Source: Reclinomonas americana ATCC 50394
Taxonomy: Eukaryota; Jakobida; Jakobea; Jakobida
Reading direction: 5' to 3'
Length of the DNA stretch: 64,000 nucleotides
Assembly: GCA_048213135.1 (NCBI GenBank)
Contig: PS015083.1
Span: forward strand, 20,580 to 84,579
This document shows positions 11,714 through 26,028 of the stretch, in pieces. How positions within the stretch are numbered: position 1 is the first letter of the stretch; each line of letters starts with the position of its first letter. Under the pieces are notes generated by a model. It was not told the origin of the DNA. It did not search any database and saw only the letters and a program-made list of their open reading frames with translations. Both the position numbers and the translations under genes were made by a program.

Positions 11714-13264
11714 CGGCCAACGTGAGAGCAGAAAGACAGTGGGTACAAGAGCAGCAAGGAAGGAATGAACACGAAAAGTGTGGCAGGCGAGCGCGAGCTG
11801 GTGAGCACACGGGCATCGACAGGGGTGAGCAGTGAGCACGAGCAGTGGCCAGAAGAGCAGAGAGACGAGTGGGCACAAGATCAGGAAAGCAAGAGAGCCG
11901 TGAGATGAACAGGAGAACATATCGTGCCTCGTCACGCAACTCCACATACTGGATGAACGTGGCAGAGTCCCACTGGTTCTCAGGCACGCCATCCACGGTG
12001 CCAAAGTCGTCGGACTGCAACTGCACCTGTGCGTTGGTGATGTGCCGGAAACTATGCATCGAGCACAGTGAGAGACTGTAAGCAGAACAGCGTGCCTGGC
12101 ATCCCACGCAACTTGTCCTTGATGGCGACTCCATCAGTGTCGTACTCGGACGACGAGAAGCGGCAGTAGTAGTCGGTCGAGATGTAGAACACCATGGGAT
12201 TCAGCGAGGTGACCTGTGCGCGTGCGGATGGTGAGTCGCGAGTGGCGTTTGCGGAGCGCTGAGCCGACGAACCAGCACCCACTGGCGAATGTCAAACTTG
12301 TAGCCGCGGATCAGCAGCGGCGGGTCAATGTACCGCTGCACCACAAACGTGCTTGGAATCGGCCTCGTGTCCACATGATCCACCGCCTCGGCGGCATTGT
12401 CGACGAGGAAAATGCCTGGCGCAAACCAACATCATCAGCGAGAAGTGAGCACACACACACACGGACTGATGACAGTGACGCACCGACACCGCGACCCAGG
12501 TTGGCCTGCTTGACGATCCACGCCTCGCGCTTCACAGGCGTCAGACTCGCGTCGGCACCCACCTCCACCGCCTCGGTGGCACGCTGCACGAACGCTCTGC
12601 GTTCCTCATCGTCGACACCGGTGGTGAGAATGTAGGTCTCGGGGGAGAACTCGGCCACAGCCGCTTTGCCGTCTGTGCGTGGAGCGGGATCTCTCATCAG
12701 TGCTGGAGTGAGATCGCAAGTGCCACGCAAGGCGCACGCAACAAGCAGACTCGAGTGTGCGGACCATCTCGGCCTTGTTGTCGAGAGTGTGCGCATTGCA
12801 AAAGTGATTGACCAGCTGTCGATGAGGCGTGATGGGCACCACACGGGCGTAGGTGTAACTCCACTTTAGGTTGGCGGCTTGTCTGCAGTGGGGTGATGAG
12901 CACGGTGGATGATGCGTTTGTGTGAGGACAAAGAGAGAGAGAGAGAGTAAACAAACTTGGTGAGTTGGCGTGCTGGTTTCCATCCGCGCGCGTCCAGCTC
13001 ATCGCGCAGCACCTTCATGCCACTGGTGCTGTCGATCCAGTACAAGTACTGCCAGCCTGTGTGTATGTGTGCGAATGTCAGAGAGAGTGTGGGGAGAGAA
13101 AGGAGGCCAAGAAAGAAAGGACCTTTGCGATTGAATGCATACGGCGGCTCTGCTTCTTCGTCCTTCTCGCTCGCCGCCGACGACTTGCTGGCGCAGTCGG
13201 CGCATGCAATGAGGGCGAAGAGGAGGATGGAGAGGGAGAGGAGGGCGAGAGTGTGTCGGCGCAT
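10622..13264 (-). CDS. Tubulin-tyrosine-ligase-like (TTL/TTLL) enzyme with N-terminal signal sequence
   Basis: ATP-grasp ligase of the TTL family, enzymes that add Tyr, Glu or Gly to tubulin and other acceptors. TTL motifs in order are: WSYTYARVVPITPHRQLVNH (about 12850), AWIVKQANLGRGVG (about 12500), FVVQRYIDPPLLIRGYKFDI (about 12330), NPMVFYISTDYYCRFSS (about 12180), DSATFIQYVELRDEARYV (about 11950) and FDILIDADWRPMLIEVNSNP (about 11000), the last being the metal/ATP site. The C-terminal exon ends KAQKHTAAEP with the stop at 10622. The first exon, starting at 13264, reads MRRHTLALLSLSILLFALIA followed by CADCAS, a textbook signal peptide or signal anchor, then an acidic stretch. That is unusual for a family acting on cytoplasmic tubulin. 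The long intron near 11230-11900 is GA-rich. The exact TTLL subtype cannot be told. Total length is about 450-500 residues. Confidence 0.85.
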
Positions 13265-13568
13265 GAGTGAGAGGCGGTCGGAAAAATAGAGTTTTGGACA
13301 TTCGGTGGATCGAACGCAAGAATTTGAAAGCCCTTTGGCTGCGTGCAGGCCAGCGCCTTGAAGGGGTGATGAACGCATGGAGATGCATCCCAGACTGCGG
13401 AGGAGGAAGTAAAGGATGGAATTGCAAGGGGAAAGACTGCGCTCCAGAAACTGGCGCATGCAATAAATACCGATATCTATCGCGATTGCAACCTGCTTCC
13501 CGAAGGCGATCACCCAGAGCAACAACAGAATCAGGGTCGAATGGAAGGGAATTAAGGGGAATGGGTTC
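13265..13568. other. Upstream region of the TTL-like gene, nothing firm
   Basis: Both strands are open for long stretches here, including a minus frame that continues upstream of the chosen TTL start and a plus frame from 13267. Neither shows a recognisable domain. I chose Met at 13264 for the TTL gene because it directly precedes a clean signal sequence. Confidence 0.4.
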
Positions 13569-13940
13569 ATGGAACGGCTTTCGAAGGCGGAACAGAAGTA
13601 CGAGTCTGTCGACACGCCGTTGCCAACGACGAGGCTCAGCAAACATAAATGTCGTTTGCATGCAGACGCAGTGCCGGTGAATTTTTTCAAGGAGGACGTT
13701 CTCGCAAGTTCCTTTGTAAGACTATTGGGCGTGAGGATTACGACGGCCACGAAGCTGGCTCGATCGGTCTGTTATCAATTCTGTGCCGTATCCAAGTGGC
13801 GACACCTGCGTCGAGTGCGCGCGCTGTCATATTTGGTGGACAACATGGTGGCAACGCCGGCGCGTTACAAGCCGTCGCAGCTGCTTGCGGCAGTCGAGGG
13901 CGCTGAACAAGCTAGGAATCGAGAGGCGTGCGTTGGTTAA
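13569..13940 (+). CDS. Doubtful short ORF, 123 codons
   Basis: An uninterrupted ORF starting MERLSKAEQKYESVDTPLP and ending EQARNREACVG, lying between the TTL-like gene (start 13264, minus) and mL44 (stop 13992, minus). The middle is basic and helical (FVRLLGVRITTATKLARSVC, KWRHLRRVRALSYLVDN). The opening FVRLLGVRI vaguely recalls ribosomal uS13, but the rest does not follow that family, so I do not assign it. The antisense frame is also open with hydrophobic stretches, so coding on either strand is uncertain. Confidence 0.3.
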   Translation: MERLSKAEQKYESVDTPLPTTRLSKHKCRLHADAVPVNFFKEDVLASSFVRLLGVRITTATKLARSVCYQFCAVSKWRHLRRVRALSYLVDNMVATPARYKPSQLLAAVEGAEQARNREACVG

Positions 13941-13991
13941 GGTCACGCACAAAGGTATCGAAAAAAATGTAGTCTATCTAAATGTTGTGGT

Positions 13992-15744
13992 TCATTTTGG
14001 TTGCTGACTCGCCAGTCGCACCAGTTCTCGCATTGCCTGCGATCACCCAACTCAGCCATCCAACCTGCTCACCCTTGCCCACACACCATGCACTCACCGC
14101 CTCTTCCGCACTCTCCAACGCATCAGCTCTACCCTCGGCCACCACCTGCTCGGCCGGTGGTCCAGCCGTGACGCGCACCACCACCGAACCGCGTTTCACC
14201 ACTCCATTCTCCTGCTCCACGGCACACGCGACTGCCAGTGGCGGCTTCAACTGCGTCGCCGCCTCCAGCAGCTGCACCACTTCAAAATGCACCGGTGCCA
14301 GGCGACGCGACGGCAACGGCTGCACAGGCATCCGTGGCAACGGGACCGACAGAATGCGATGCAGAACAAATCTGTGCGCCGCCTCCAGACCCTGTTCGCA
14401 CGCTCAGACAACCTATTCTTTCACTCTTTCCCTCACCTCCGCAGCAGCAGCAGCGCACACCTGATCCATGTAAATCGCACCAACAACTGCCTCCATGACG
14501 CCCGACAACACCGCGTTCTCCTCCTTTTCTCTCAACCCACGTGGTCTCTCACCGGCAGTCTTGGTCTGCGCACATTACACACACACACACCGACAACTCG
14601 TCAGTGACGCACACGACACACACACACACACTGGAGAAAGAGGGAGGCAGAGACGAGAGAAAGAGCAGAGACAGCAAGAAAGGGACAGAGGGACAGCGAG
14701 AATGGGAAGAGAGACAGAGACGAGAGTGGGAGACAGCGAGGCAGGAGAAGAGGCAGAACGACAGAGACGAGAGACAGAGAGACAGCGACAACGGCAGAGA
14801 CAGCGAGAGACAGCGAGAAATGGCAGAGAGACAGCGAGAAATGGCAGAGAGACAGCGAGAAAGAGCACAGAGACAGCGAGAAGTGGCAGAGAGTCAGCGA
14901 AAAGGCGAGGTGGGCGCAGACCACGAGAAGAAGCAGAGAGGTAGCGACAAGGGCAGAGACATCGAGAAGTGGCAGAGAGACAGCGAGAAATGGCAGAGAG
15001 ACAGCGAGGAGGGATGGAAGAGGAAGCGACAATGGCAGGGACTTTGAGAATGGGCAGAGAGGAACAGAAAGACAGCGAGAAGGGCCAGAGAGTCAGCGAG
15101 GTGGGGAAGAGCGACAGCAAGAAGGGACAGAGAGTCAGCGAGAAGGGGCAGAATGTGTCGCTCTCTTTTCCCTCTCTCTCTCTCTGTTCCTTCTTCTGCC
15201 CCCTCTCGCCATCTCCCACAGACACGCGACTTGCCTGAATCGGGCACCACCGCACATGCGGAAGCACTTGCAGCGCGCGACCGACATGCGTCAGTGCGTG
15301 ATTCGACGTGAGCTGTTCGCACACATTCTGCACCTCCTCCGCCCGCAAATGCACAAAGTGACTCGTCACAATGTTCGTCGTCACAAACGAGAGCACTCGG
15401 TCGCCTGTGTCTTGCGTGAGAAGACAGACAGAGACAGAGAGAGAGAGGCAAAGAGTGTTTGCACCGAGATGCTCCAACTGTGCATTGTTCTTGCAGCGAC
15501 CACTGGCAAAGGTCGGGTGCGTCACTGCCACGGCCAGCAGTGACTCATCGCGGAAGGAGCCGGGTGACACGCCCAGTGTCTTGCAGAGAGACACATGCGC
15601 CTCTGTGTGGGTGTGTGTGAGTGAGAGTGACAGAGCGAGTGTGTGTCAGTCCTCCTCACCGCGTGTGAGTGGCTTGAGAAAGCTACTCGGTGCCACACCC
15701 CACGTGCTCAACCTGCAACGCGCTGCTCTCAACAGCGACAGCAT
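13992..15744 (-). CDS. MRPL44: Mitochondrial large-subunit ribosomal protein mL44 (RNase III-like)
   Basis: Structural protein of the mitochondrial ribosome derived from RNase III. Exon 1 (15744 to about 15662) encodes a presequence, MLSLLRAARCRLSTWGVAPS. Exon 2 (about 15607-15470) carries the RNase III-like start RDESLLAVAVTHPTFASG and NNAQLEHLG, where the canonical NERLEFLGD acidic residues are changed, as expected of a non-catalytic member. Exon 3 (about 15405-15240) reads DRVLSFVTTNIVTSHFVHLR. After a long repeat-filled intron comes EENAVLSGVMEAVVGAIYMD, the second RNase III helix. The final exons give a dsRNA-binding-like domain (LAPVHFEVVQLLEAATQ, KRGSVVVRVTAGPPAE, SAEEAAMRELVRLASQQPK) with the stop at 13992. 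The intron after VRWCPIQ begins GCAAGT, a GC-AG intron. A processing RNase III is less likely because of the changed motif and the presequence. Confidence 0.8.
14640..15160. repeat. Degenerate GACAGCGAGAAR-type tandem repeat in an mL44 intron
   Basis: About 520 bp made of variations on GAGACAGCGAGAAATGGCAG with units of roughly 20 bp. It sits inside the intron that starts with the GC donor. On the minus strand it is a strong pyrimidine tract. No coding sense is evident. Confidence 0.75.
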
Positions 15745-15862
15745 GATGTGGGTGGGTGTGCTGCCTGCCAATTCGTTTTCATTTTTACTTGCTGTTCAGA
15801 TAGTGGTGAGGAAAAAAAGTATCAAGTGGTGGTGCTGCTGTCGTTGTCTGCGCCCCCGCTGC

Positions 15863-20322
<4,460 letters not shown>

Positions 20323-20414
20323 CGTCGTTCTGTTATAACGCTTTCGATGGCCGGTCGACTGGAACGGACGGTGAATCCCACTTTTTTTTTTCACTTTCTT
20401 TTCGGAGGCGGCAA
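20323..20414. promoter_or_regulatory. Compact bidirectional promoter, SPAG16 / ALDH6A1
   Basis: Only 92 bp lie between the minus-strand ATG of SPAG16 (20322) and the plus-strand ATG of ALDH6A1 (20415). Both 5' UTRs and core promoters must share or overlap this DNA, which includes a TTATAA element near 20333 and a T-run. The roles of these elements are inferred. Confidence 0.45.
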
Positions 20415-23400
20415 ATGTTGCACACAGTCGCTCGCTCTGTGGGCGCATCGCCGGTGCGCACATGTACCCGTCATTGCATGCAACTTTTCATGTCACTCAC
20501 ATGCGCGTGTGATGCATATAGAGTGGCGCTCGGTTCTTCAGCAGTGCCAAGCTGGCGGTGAGCACCTCACACACACACACATACACACACAGAGCACACT
20601 TTCGCACACTTGCACACACTTTTACGCACTTTCACGCACTTTCACGCACTTTCACGCACCTGCACACACTTGCACACACACTCATACACACTCTCCCTTC
20701 CACTCCCTCTTGTCTCTGTCTCCCTCTCTCCTTCTCACACTCTCTCCTCCCTCTCTTGTGTTCTGCGCGCAAGAGTGATGTCCATTTCCCCTCTCACTCA
20801 CACACTCTCCTTTCGTTTTTATGTTTGTGTTTTGCGCGCAGCCGATTGTTCCCTCGTTGATCAACGGCAAGTGGCGCGAGTCGCAAACGACCAAATTCTT
20901 TGATGTGATCAACCCGGTGAGAGAGCGAGAGACGACTCCGCGCGCAGATCACTCCGAGATTCGCGGATTCTCATGTGTGNNNNNNNNNNNNNNNNNNNNN
21001 NNNNNNNNNNNNNNNNNNNNNNNNNNNNNNNNNNNNNNNNNNNNNNNNNNNNNNNNNNNNNNNNNNNNNNNNNNNNNNNNNNNNNNNNNNNNNNNNNNNN
21101 NNNNNNNNNNNNNNNNNNNNNNNNNNNNNNNNNNNNNNNNNNNNNNNNNNNNNNNNNNNNNNNNNNNNNNNNNNNNNNNNNNNNNNNNNNNNNNNNNNNN
21201 NNNNNNNNNNNNNNNNNNNNNNNNNNNNNNNNNNNNNNNNNNNNNNNNNNNNNNNNNNNNNNNNNNNNNNNNNNNNNNNNNNNNNNNNNNNNNNNNNNNN
21301 NNNNNNNCTCTCTCTCTCTCTTCCCTCTCTGTCTCTCTCTCCCCCTTCCCTCTGCCTCTCTCTCCCCCTTCCCTATCTTCTCTTTGCCTCACGCATGCAT
21401 TGCTGATCTCCCTCTCTCCCCCCTCTGTCTATGGTGACAGGCGCGACACGCCAGTGTCGCAGCGTGCGCGTGTGATGTTCAAGCTGCAGCACTTGATTCG
21501 TGAGCGCCAGGTGTGGCAGTCAGTTGACTGTATTCGGGGGTCTTTTTAGTTTCCTCCGCGTTCTGAAGCTTCGGCGTCGCAGGAGGAGATTGCAAAGATG
21601 ATCACCCGGGAGCAGGGCAAGACGCTGGAGGATGCTCGTGGTGATGTGTTCCGTGGACTCGGTGCGTGGTGCGATTGCTGCGTCCACCACACAGACGAGG
21701 GGGAAGCATGCTGATTGACGAATGCAGAGGTGGTGGAGCATGCGTGTGGAATTGCGTCGCTGTTGATGGGTGAGACCACGCAGACGGTGGCGCGCAACAT
21801 GGATACCTACAGGTGAGCGAGGGAGGGAGCGAGAGCGTGGCACATTGCAGTTGTGCACTGATGCTTTGCACGGGATGACAGCTTCCGCGAGCCGCTCGGT
21901 GTCTGTGCTGGCAGTTGCGCATCGTCGTTTGGTCGACGTTTGTGGCAGCGGTTGTTGACTGACGAATGCATGTGCAGTCTCGCCGTTCAACTTCCCGGCC
22001 ATGATTCCTCTGTGGATGTTCCCCATTGCCACGGCCTGCGGCAACACCTACATCCTGAAGCCGAGCGAGAAGGTTTGGCCTTCTCTCACCTGCTCTGCCC
22101 ATTTTCCTCCTGCACACTCACTGGCGATCTTTCTCTCTCTCTCTCTCTCTCTCTCCCCTTTTCCTTCTCCTTTCCCCTTCTCTCCCTTCCCTTCCCCTTC
22201 ACACAGGACCCCGGAGCGTCGGTATACATCTGCCAACTGGCCCAAGAGGCCGGTCTGCCTGACGGTGTGCTCAATGTTGTGCACGGAGGCAAGGTGTGTG
22301 TTTTTACCCTGTCGCGCACTCGCCGTCTCTCGGAGTCCGTTTCCTCTTCGCACTGAACCGCTTCGTTTGTGCATGTAGGATACGGTGGACTACATTCTCG
22401 ATGCTCCCGAAATCAAGGCCATCTCGTTTGTCGGCAGCAACCACGTGGGCACGTACATTCACCAGCGTGGCTCGCACAATGGAAAGCGCGTGCAGGTGGG
22501 TGCCGCGTTGCCTCCTTGATGTGAACAAGGGTAATTGACAAGTCGCTTTCGGTGCAGTCGAACATGGCGGCGAAGAACCACGGCGTGGTGATGCCGGATG
22601 CTGATCGCGAGACTGTCGTCAGTGCCCTCACGGTGAGGACTGTGTGAAGTGTGCGCGTGCCAACATGAAACAATGAGCTGATCGCCGCATTGTTGAAATA
22701 TTATAGGGTGCTGCGTTCGGTGCCGCTGGCCAGCGTTGCATGGCTCTGTCGACGGCTGTGTTTGTCGGCGAGTCGAAGAACTGGATCCCCGACATTGTGG
22801 AGAAGGCCAGGAACCTGCGTGTGAATGCCGGTCACGAGCCCAACACCGATGTCGGCCCGCTGATTGACCGCGCCGCCAAGGAGCGTGTGAGCGCCATTAT
22901 TGATTCGGCGACGAAGCAGGGCGCCACCATTGCGCTGGACGGCCGCAACACCAAGGTGTGCAGGCGACAGCACACTGACGATGAATGCATGCATGTTGGG
23001 TTCCGCTAATTCTTCGTCATGCAGGTCGCTGGCTACCCGAACGGCAACTTTGTGGGCCCGACTGTCATCACCAACGTCAAGCCCGGCATGCGCTGCTACG
23101 ACGAGGAGATCTTTGGCCCGGTGCTCGTTTGCGTCAAGTGAGTGCGAGGAAAGAAAGAAAGAAAGAAAGAAAGAGAGTCCTGAACATCTCTTCCGTTTCC
23201 GCGCAGTGTCGAGACTCTCGACGATGCCATCAAGCTCGTCAACTCGAACCAGTGGGGCAACGGCACCGCCATCTTTACTCAGTCGGGTGCCGCTGCACGC
23301 AAGTACCAGCACGAGACTGAGGTGACTCAGGTCGGCATCAACACACCCATTCCAGTGCCGCTGCCCTTCTTCAGCTTCACCGGTGGCAAGGCCTCGATCC

Positions 23401-23608
23401 GTGGTGACCTCAAGTTTCGTAACTGCTTTGGTCTTGCAACGGAGAGGTGAGTTCACGCGCTCACTGTGCGACTCTTTTGTGTGGCAGCTTCTACGGCAAG
23501 GCTGGCGTCTACTTCTACTCGCAGCTGAAGACCATCACCTCGAACTGGCGCGAGCCGAGCGAGGCGACACGCAAGCTGCAGACCGCCATGCCGGTCTACA
23601 AGAGCTGA
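20415..23608 (+). CDS. ALDH6A1: Methylmalonate-semialdehyde dehydrogenase (acylating), mitochondrial
   Basis: CoA-dependent aldehyde dehydrogenase of the mitochondrial matrix that converts methylmalonate or malonate semialdehyde to propionyl- or acetyl-CoA in valine and pyrimidine catabolism. The start at 20415 ([13 protein letters not shown]) splices in phase over 67 bp (GTGCGC...ATATAG) to [12 protein letters not shown] and then [17 protein letters not shown], giving a good presequence with an R-x-F-S-S cleavage context. Later exons: [89 protein letters not shown] (catalytic Cys), [44 protein letters not shown] and [18 protein letters not shown], ending at TGA 23606-23608. An exon matching residues after VINP is missing in the N gap 20980-21307. 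Splice phases agree at all joins I checked. Confidence 0.95.
20980..21307. other. Assembly gap (328 N) inside ALDH6A1
   Basis: N run followed by a CT-rich tract. About 35 conserved residues of ALDH6A1, between the N-terminal VINP segment and the [17 protein letters not shown] helix, are absent from the visible sequence and probably lie here. Confidence 0.95.
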
Positions 23609-24146
23609 AGAAAGCGCAGAGAGTGAGTTTTTGTGTTGGCCCCTGTCGTCAGAAATGAATACTATTCCACCCCCGGAAAATGCCGTTACGCCGTGCAGCT
23701 CGAAAATTCCGTTTTCCGTCGTCTTTATTAGCAAGTGAGTACGTAACTGACCGGGAGAGCGGGCGACCAACGACCGTAAACAATACAAGGTGAAACATCA
23801 ACGCTCGCGTCACGCACTTTCGTTTTACACGCAACACACGCACACACACACTGTGATCGCGAGGTGGTGAGTGACAGAGGCCTGTGTGTGTGTGTGCGCG
23901 CACGTGTGTGTTGTCTGTTGTGTGTGGACGCGTGCCAACTCTACCACAAAACTCACACTAGTGTCTCTGTCTGTGCCTTTCTCTCTCTTGCTCTCTCACT
24001 GTGTGTGTATGTGTGCCTGTCACTCAGTGAGCGCGCGTGCATTGGTCTCTTGCACGCTCAACTCTTCTCTCACGCGCTCTCTCTTTGTGTGTTCATGTTT
24101 GCAGTCACACAAGCAACAAGTGAGACACTGACTGAGCAAGCGAAGG
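23609..24146. other. Intergenic region between ALDH6A1 and the MORN gene
   Basis: 538 bp between two plus-strand genes. It must hold the ALDH6A1 3' UTR and the MORN promoter. The right half is rich in GT and CT dinucleotides (about 23880-24090). I see no gene in it. Confidence 0.6.
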
Positions 24147-25659
24147 ATGGCGTCATCGTCTGGCATTAAGCGATACGACGGAGCGCGTTTGAATGGAAAG
24201 AAGCACGGATTTGGTACTTATCACTTCGAGGTATGATCAACCACTCAACTCTTTTGCATCTCTCTCTCTCTCTCTCATGATGTGCGTGCGCGTGTGTGCT
24301 GTTAAAAGGATGGTTCTGTGTACGAGGGCGAGTGGGTGGAGGGCATGATGGAGGGCAAGGGCAAGTACACGTGGGCGGGCGAGGACCGCAAGGTGTACGA
24401 GGGCGAGCTGAAGGCCGGGCAGCGCGATGGGCGCGGAACGCTGACGTGGGGCGATGGACGCAAGTATGAGGGCCAGTGGGTCAATGGCAAGAAGAGCGTG
24501 CATGGCGTGTTCACGTGGCCGGATGGACGGTGAGTGTTGACTGTGTGTCTGTGTGTGGAAGGAAGGCATGAGGAGACTGATTGGTGGTGAGCAGCAAGTA
24601 CAATGGCGAGTGGCTCGATGACATGAAGCACGGCAGGGGCGTGTACGAGTGGAGCGATGGGTTAGTTGTACGCGTGTGTATCCGTATGCATGCCGTTGTG
24701 GCTGACGTTCTCTTGTTGTTGCAGTTCCAAGTACGAGGGCGACTGGGTGTCTGACAAGAGAACTGGCCGTTGCGTACATGCTTGCTTGGTTTGCTGATCG
24801 GTGTGCTCGTGCTCACTGGCTGTCGTTGTGGTTTGGCTTTGATAGACGGACGCTACACATGGCCCGACGGACGAGTCTACGAGGGAAGCTGGAAGGACGG
24901 CAAGATGGACGGCAAGGGCGTGTTGGTGAGCACAGCTGCACTCGTGTCGGTGTGATGTTCATGCGTGGCTCACGATTCGGGTGGTTGCGCAGACATTCCC
25001 CGACGGATCCAAGTACGATGGCGACTGGGTTGCCGACAAGAAGCACGGCCACGGCATTTACATCTGGAACGACTCGGGCAAGCGCTACGAGGGTCAGTTT
25101 GAGAACGATCAGCGCGCAGGCCAGGGCACGCTGAGGTGAGTGTGCACACGAGCACGCTACGCAATGACTTTTCGTCTCACACGCGCGCAGCTGGAAGGAC
25201 GGACGCAAGTACGTCGGTTCCTTTGTGGCCGGCCGCATGAGTGGAACCGGAGTCTTGACTGTTGCGTTGTCTGTCTATTAGCCTGTCCACGGTCGGCCGC
25301 CTCGCTCACTTCTCCCTTCCAGTTCCCGTCTGGTCGCCGCTACGAGGGCGCGATGCTGGACGACGCCATGCACGGCCGCGGCACGTACATTTACGAGAAC
25401 GGCGCCACCTACGTCGGCGACTTTGTCGAGGGCAAGCGCGAAGGCAACGGCACGCTTACCTTCCAGAACGGCAACACATTCGCGGGCACATGGAAGGCCG
25501 GCAAGAAGCACGGACAGGGTCGCCTAACAACACCCGACGGCCGCGTGCAAGAGGGTGAGTGTGTTTGTGTCCGTGTCTGTGTCTTTGTCTGTGGTCTGCT
25601 CACCGCATGTATGCATGTGTATCGCAGGCTTGTGGGAGGACGACATGTTTGTCGGCTAA
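24147..25659 (+). CDS. MORN-repeat protein (13-14 repeats)
   Basis: Start at 24147 (MASSSGIKRYDGARLNGKKH), TAA at 25657-25659, about 340 residues in roughly eight exons with small introns. Nearly the whole protein is MORN repeats of about 23 residues: YEGEWVEGMMEGKGKYTW, YEGQWVNGKKSVHGVFTW, YNGEWLDDMKHGRGVYEW, YEGSWKDGKMDGKGVL, YDGDWVADKKHGHGIYIW, YEGQFENDQRAGQGTL, YVGSFVAGRMSGTGVL, YVGDFVEGKREGNGTLTF, FAGTWKAGKKHGQGRLTT and others. I count 13 full and one partial repeat. MORN repeats form elongated beta-hairpin rods that act as scaffolds, often in flagella (as in RSPH1) or at membranes. No kinase, SET or other domain is attached. RSPH1 itself has fewer repeats, so I do not give that symbol. 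The neighbouring SPAG16 makes a flagellar role plausible but unproven. Confidence 0.9.
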
Positions 25660-26028
25660 AGCAGCAGCGTATGCGGCTTGCATTTGTCGCGATTTGTGTG
25701 CTCTGGCAGAGTCTTGTTTCATTTGCTGTTTTTCATTATTGTTTGTACGAAGGAGGTGGTCGACCCACCTCCATTTTGTGTGTGTCGGTGCTCATGTTTG
25801 ATGATGATGATGATGATACGAGTGTGTCTGCGTTTCACACTCATGTTTTTTCTCCCTCTCTTGTCTGTACACCGGAGGAAAAAGAAGAAGAGGATGGGAA
25901 AAAGGAGAGTGAACGGTGCGGAATCAGAAAAACAACAACGTGTGGGATTGATGGCTGTACATGCATGTAACTTTTGAACAACACAACCAAAAAACCAAAA
26001 CAAAAAAGCCAACACACTCGCATAAAAA
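25660..26028. other. Convergent intergenic region, MORN gene / PH-domain gene
   Basis: 369 bp between the two stop codons. It contains a (GAT)n stretch at 25800-25817 and A-rich sequence near 25985-26010, presumably the two 3' UTRs. No gene is visible. Confidence 0.6.

Noticed and set aside
12866-13750. Long minus-strand ORF extending upstream of the TTL start
   Set aside because: It runs through a pyrimidine-rich intron and an upstream region without recognisable domains. The Met at 13264 before the signal sequence is the better start.
13569-13940. Mitochondrial ribosomal protein uS13
   Set aside because: Only the first few residues (FVRLLGVRI) fit; the conserved Gly-Ile-Gly and C-terminal RGQRT motifs are absent.
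14640-15160. Regular repeat array that could suggest a CRISPR or satellite
   Set aside because: Units are degenerate with no unique spacers, lie inside a eukaryotic intron and vary continuously. It is a minisatellite.
24147-25659. RSPH1 assignment for the MORN protein
   Set aside because: There are too many repeats and none of the additional C-terminal features of RSPH1. Left as a generic MORN protein.
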